This document shows, piece by piece, positions 6,402 through 8,694 of a DNA stretch of 8,694 nucleotides. The translations under genes and the position numbers were made by a program. Location of the stretch: positions 1 through 8,694 of the forward strand of contig JAIOIM010000599.1 of assembly GCA_019912505.1 (NCBI GenBank). Direction: 5' to 3'. Origin of the DNA: Ignavibacteriaceae bacterium. Its GTDB lineage: Bacteria; Bacteroidota; Ignavibacteria; Ignavibacteriales; Ignavibacteriaceae. Under the pieces are notes generated by a model. It had not been told where the DNA came from and did no database searches. It was given only the letters and a program-made list of their open reading frames with translations. Within the stretch, counting starts at the first letter, position 1. The number at the start of each line of letters is the position of its first letter.

Positions 6402-6419
6402 AATAGAAAAGGAAATTCT

Positions 6420-8522
6420 ATGAAAAACCGAATAACTATCTTTATTCTATTTGTCCTTACGGCAGCACTAATTTACCCGCAGTCAGGCTGGGTTTTGAAA
6501 AAACCGGTGCCGACATTTGGAACAGTTACATCTGTTCACAAAAATTTTGCCGTTGATACAAGCGGTGGGATATTCAAAACGACCGATGGAAAAAACTGGA
6601 ATTTAAATGATAATGGAACCGGTTATCTACTCAATAAAGTCTTCTTTTTAAACAACAATGTTGGTTGGGCTGTTGGAAATCATGGCACAGTTCTAAAAAC
6701 TGTTAACGCTGGTTTAAACTGGACAGAGCAAAATATTCCGGCTGGTTACAATGCTGCTGCGGTTTATTTTCTAAATTCAAATACCGGCTATGTAATCGGA
6801 TATAGTTTTTTTACAACTGTAATTTTCAAAACTACCGACGGCGGTACAAATTGGAGTAACCTGACAACTTTATCAAACCTGCTTCCGTTGGATGTATTTT
6901 TCTATAATGAAGATGTCGGCTGGATTAGCGGAATGTCAGGTAAGATTTATAAAACTACTGATGCAGGATTAAACTGGACGCTTCAAACAACAAACAATGT
7001 CGCCGATCTTTATGATATTCAGTTTGTCACTTCTACAAAAGGATGGGCAGTGGGGCACACTGCTATTTTGTATACTTCTGATGGCGGAACTAATTGGACA
7101 AATCAAAACTCGGTTTTTACTTATCAATTTAGAGGAGCCCATTTCCCTACGGCAACTACAGGATTTGTCGTAGGATTAGAAGGGGTAATACTAAAGACAA
7201 CCGACAGTGGGAATTCATGGATTCCATACTCTGATAATTATTTCCCATACTACTCTTTAAACTTCACTTCAGTGTATTTTGATTCAGAGAACGAAGGAAC
7301 GGCTGTTGGTGAACGGGGAGCATTCTATTATACAACTGACGGTGGACAGTCGTGGGATTCAAAGTCTTCATTATCCGGAGTAACTAATATCTTTTTATCT
7401 TCAAATTATGGATGGGCACTTTCAGGCAACAAAATATTCTCAAGTACCGATCTCGGTGAAAATTGGTCTGTTCAGTTTGAAAATTATGAAAGACCTTTTT
7501 ATTCAATTCATTTTACTTACGAAGGAATGGGCTGGGTAGTTGGGCAAGCCGGAAAAATCCTCTATTCAACAGACCGCGGTCAACTGTGGACAGAACAAAA
7601 TTCCGGTGTTACCAATAGTTTATATGATGTTTTTTGTACAACAAATGATAACCCGCTTGAGCCGCCATCGTGGGCATATGCTGTCGGCAGTTCAGGAACA
7701 ATTTTAAATACTATGGATTACGGCGGAATTTGGGTGCCTCAAACATCAGGCGTAACTTCACATTTATATGGCTGTTACTTTATCAATTCAAACAATGGAT
7801 GGATTGTGGGAAGTAACGGTACAATTTTGAAAACAACCAACGGACTTAATTGGAACAAAATAAGCACCGGATTAACAACCACGTTAAGAGATGTTATTTT
7901 CGACAGCACCGGAGTTGTGGGCTGGGCGGTTGGTGGTGATGTAATTCTAAAATCAACCGATGGTGGATTAACTTGGAATATAGCTTATTCTCAAAACGGT
8001 GAAGGCTTTACTTCAATTTGTTTCTCTGGAGCAGAAGGATGGGTTTCCGGTTTGAACGGTTTATTATACACATCAAACGGGGGTGGAAACTGGGCGCCTC
8101 AAAGTATTCCACATAATATATTCATTAATGCAATTCATTTTAATCAAAGAACCGGTTTTGCGGTTGGACATTATGGCACAATATTCAAGACTATTAATGG
8201 CGGAATAACCGGAATAAAAGAGATCAACACAAATGAGATTCCACAAAATTTTATTCTTCTGCAAAATTATCCTAACCCGTTTAATCCGGCAACAAAAATT
8301 AGATATGCAATTCCCAAAGAGGTCAATAGTCAATGGTCAATGGTCAATCTCACGGTGTACGATGTTCTTGGGAACAAAATTGCCACACTCGTAAACGAAG
8401 AAAAAGCATCGGGCAGCTATGAGGTTGTTTTTGATGCATCAAATTTATCAAGCGGTGTTTATTTCTATAAACTTACTACCCAAGATTTTTCTTTAACCAA
8501 AAAAATGGTTTTACTCAGATAA
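6420..8522 (+). CDS. Secreted Ycf48-like/Asp-box beta-propeller protein with T9SS sorting domain
   Basis: A protein of 700 residues; ATG 6420 is preceded by AAAAGGAA at a five-base spacing. Residues 1-~20 are a signal peptide (MKNRITIFILFVLTAALIYP, then QSGW). Residues ~24-600 are repeats of about 41 residues, each with a GW-x-VG-x-x-G-x-I/V-L/Y-K/T strand followed by an Asp-box, S/T-x-D/N-x-G-x-x-W. I count 14: the first TTDGKNW (54-60), later for example TTDGGTNW, TTDAGLNW, STDRGQLW, STDGGLTW and TSNGGGNW, and a last degenerate TINGGITG (591-598) lacking the Trp. Fourteen blades would suit two seven-bladed propellers. Ycf48 itself is a photosystem II assembly factor, but in secreted FCB proteins the fold is a general surface module and no photosynthetic role is implied. 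Sialidase-type catalytic residues are not evident. The sorting module starts at N616 (NYPNPFNP) and includes the heptamer array. A role in adhesion or glycan binding is inference. Confidence 0.87.
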   Translation: MKNRITIFILFVLTAALIYPQSGWVLKKPVPTFGTVTSVHKNFAVDTSGGIFKTTDGKNWNLNDNGTGYLLNKVFFLNNNVGWAVGNHGTVLKTVNAGLNWTEQNIPAGYNAAAVYFLNSNTGYVIGYSFFTTVIFKTTDGGTNWSNLTTLSNLLPLDVFFYNEDVGWISGMSGKIYKTTDAGLNWTLQTTNNVADLYDIQFVTSTKGWAVGHTAILYTSDGGTNWTNQNSVFTYQFRGAHFPTATTGFVVGLEGVILKTTDSGNSWIPYSDNYFPYYSLNFTSVYFDSENEGTAVGERGAFYYTTDGGQSWDSKSSLSGVTNIFLSSNYGWALSGNKIFSSTDLGENWSVQFENYERPFYSIHFTYEGMGWVVGQAGKILYSTDRGQLWTEQNSGVTNSLYDVFCTTNDNPLEPPSWAYAVGSSGTILNTMDYGGIWVPQTSGVTSHLYGCYFINSNNGWIVGSNGTILKTTNGLNWNKISTGLTTTLRDVIFDSTGVVGWAVGGDVILKSTDGGLTWNIAYSQNGEGFTSICFSGAEGWVSGLNGLLYTSNGGGNWAPQSIPHNIFINAIHFNQRTGFAVGHYGTIFKTINGGITGIKEINTNEIPQNFILLQNYPNPFNPATKIRYAIPKEVNSQWSMVNLTVYDVLGNKIATLVNEEKASGSYEVVFDASNLSSGVYFYKLTTQDFSLTKKMVLLR
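8321..8348 (+). repeat. Tandem heptamer array 3 (4 x GGTCAAT)
   Basis: GGTCAAT, AGTCAAT, GGTCAAT, GGTCAAT: the same 28 bases as at 3140-3167, including the variant second unit, in the same codon phase and at the same site of the sorting module (V-N-S-Q-W-S-M-V-N before LTVYD). The flanking codons differ much more from gene 2 than the array does. Removal of one unit would bring a TAA, and addition a TGA, into frame before the end of the module. Confidence 0.92.
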
Positions 8523-8563
8523 TAAATTAACCCGTTCTCGTACTATATGTGAAGTGGTTCAAC

Positions 8564-8597
8564 AAGCCGGTGCGAAAGATTTTTGTGCCGGCTTTTT
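8564..8597 (+). terminator. Intrinsic terminator after gene 6
   Basis: AAGCCGGTGC (8564-8573) pairs with GTGCCGGCTT (8585-8594) over ten positions with two wobbles, around an eleven-base loop, running into five Ts (8593-8597). It lies about 40 bases after the stop codon of gene 6. Confidence 0.82.
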
Positions 8598-8694
8598 GTG
8601 CAGCGTCTATCGTTGGGGCGAACAATTAGCTCTTGAATACATCCTTTCTTCGGCATACTTAATAATCCGTTAAAAATTCTTTTTAGTATAATTT
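8598..8694. other. Right-edge sequence, nothing recognised
   Basis: The last ~100 bases contain no supported gene or RNA. The final third is AT-rich and could be the upstream region of a gene beyond the window. Confidence 0.4.

Noticed and set aside
6420..8216. Sialidase or photosystem II assembly function for gene 6
   Set aside because: Asp-boxes and Ycf48-like repeats mark a propeller fold only; no sialidase catalytic residues can be pointed to and nothing photosynthetic is nearby.
8073..8333. Minus-strand open frame of 86 codons
   Set aside because: It lies opposite the end of gene 6 and crosses the heptamer array and sorting module; no motif is seen in it.
3140..8348. CRISPR array from the repeated GGTCAAT units
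   Set aside because: The units are seven bases long, directly adjacent without spacers and within coding sequence.
8543..8656. Minus-strand open frame of 37 codons starting MPKKGC
   Set aside because: It reads through the terminator hairpin of gene 6 and is too short and composition-driven to support.

Overview
The window is AT-rich and carries six protein genes, all on the + strand. Four of them end in the same kind of C-terminal module: an NYPNPFNP motif, then LK(V/I)YD-LG-E(I/V)AVLVNE, then LSSGVYFY-L and a short basic tail. This is the type A sorting signal of the type IX secretion system (T9SS), which is confined to the Bacteroidota/Ignavibacteria/Chlorobi side of the tree. The exact wording of the module, the PVELTAF linker in gene 1 and the base composition best suit an Ignavibacteria-like member of the FCB group. 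That placement is inference from protein style; no rRNA or housekeeping marker is present.

Layout: 1-204 is AT-rich upstream DNA. Gene 1 (205-2541) is an Omp28-type secreted protein with a thioredoxin-like CGPC site. Gene 2 (2598-3341) is a small secreted beta-sandwich protein with a close Cys pair. After a strong terminator there is a ~350-base gene-free stretch rich in small hairpins. Gene 3 (3741-5264) is a secreted protein with two related concanavalin/laminin-G-like halves. After another strong terminator, a small double zinc-ribbon protein (5532-5762) and a lipoprotein (5783-6310) form an apparent two-gene unit. Gene 6 (6420-8522) is a long beta-propeller protein with 14 Asp-box/Ycf48-like repeats. 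The window closes with a terminator and about 100 bases without a recognisable gene.

The common theme is the cell surface: four T9SS cargo proteins and one lipoprotein, probably adhesive, scaffold or redox-related; no enzyme with a definite substrate is visible. Only the zinc-ribbon protein looks cytoplasmic.

Three things stand out. First, genes 2, 3 and 6 carry a four-unit tandem heptanucleotide (consensus GGTCAAT) at the same place and in the same phase inside the sorting module, while gene 1 does not. Because seven is not a multiple of three, gain or loss of one unit would truncate the sorting signal, so these could act as phase-variation switches or be relics of a spreading repeat. Second, gene 1 seems to hold a jelly-roll (choice-of-anchor J) domain cut in two: its last strand (YGNNLYIDNV) is near the N-terminus while the rest lies after the Omp28 part. 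Third, several intergenic hairpins sit directly in front of ribosome binding sites, leaving little room for a promoter.
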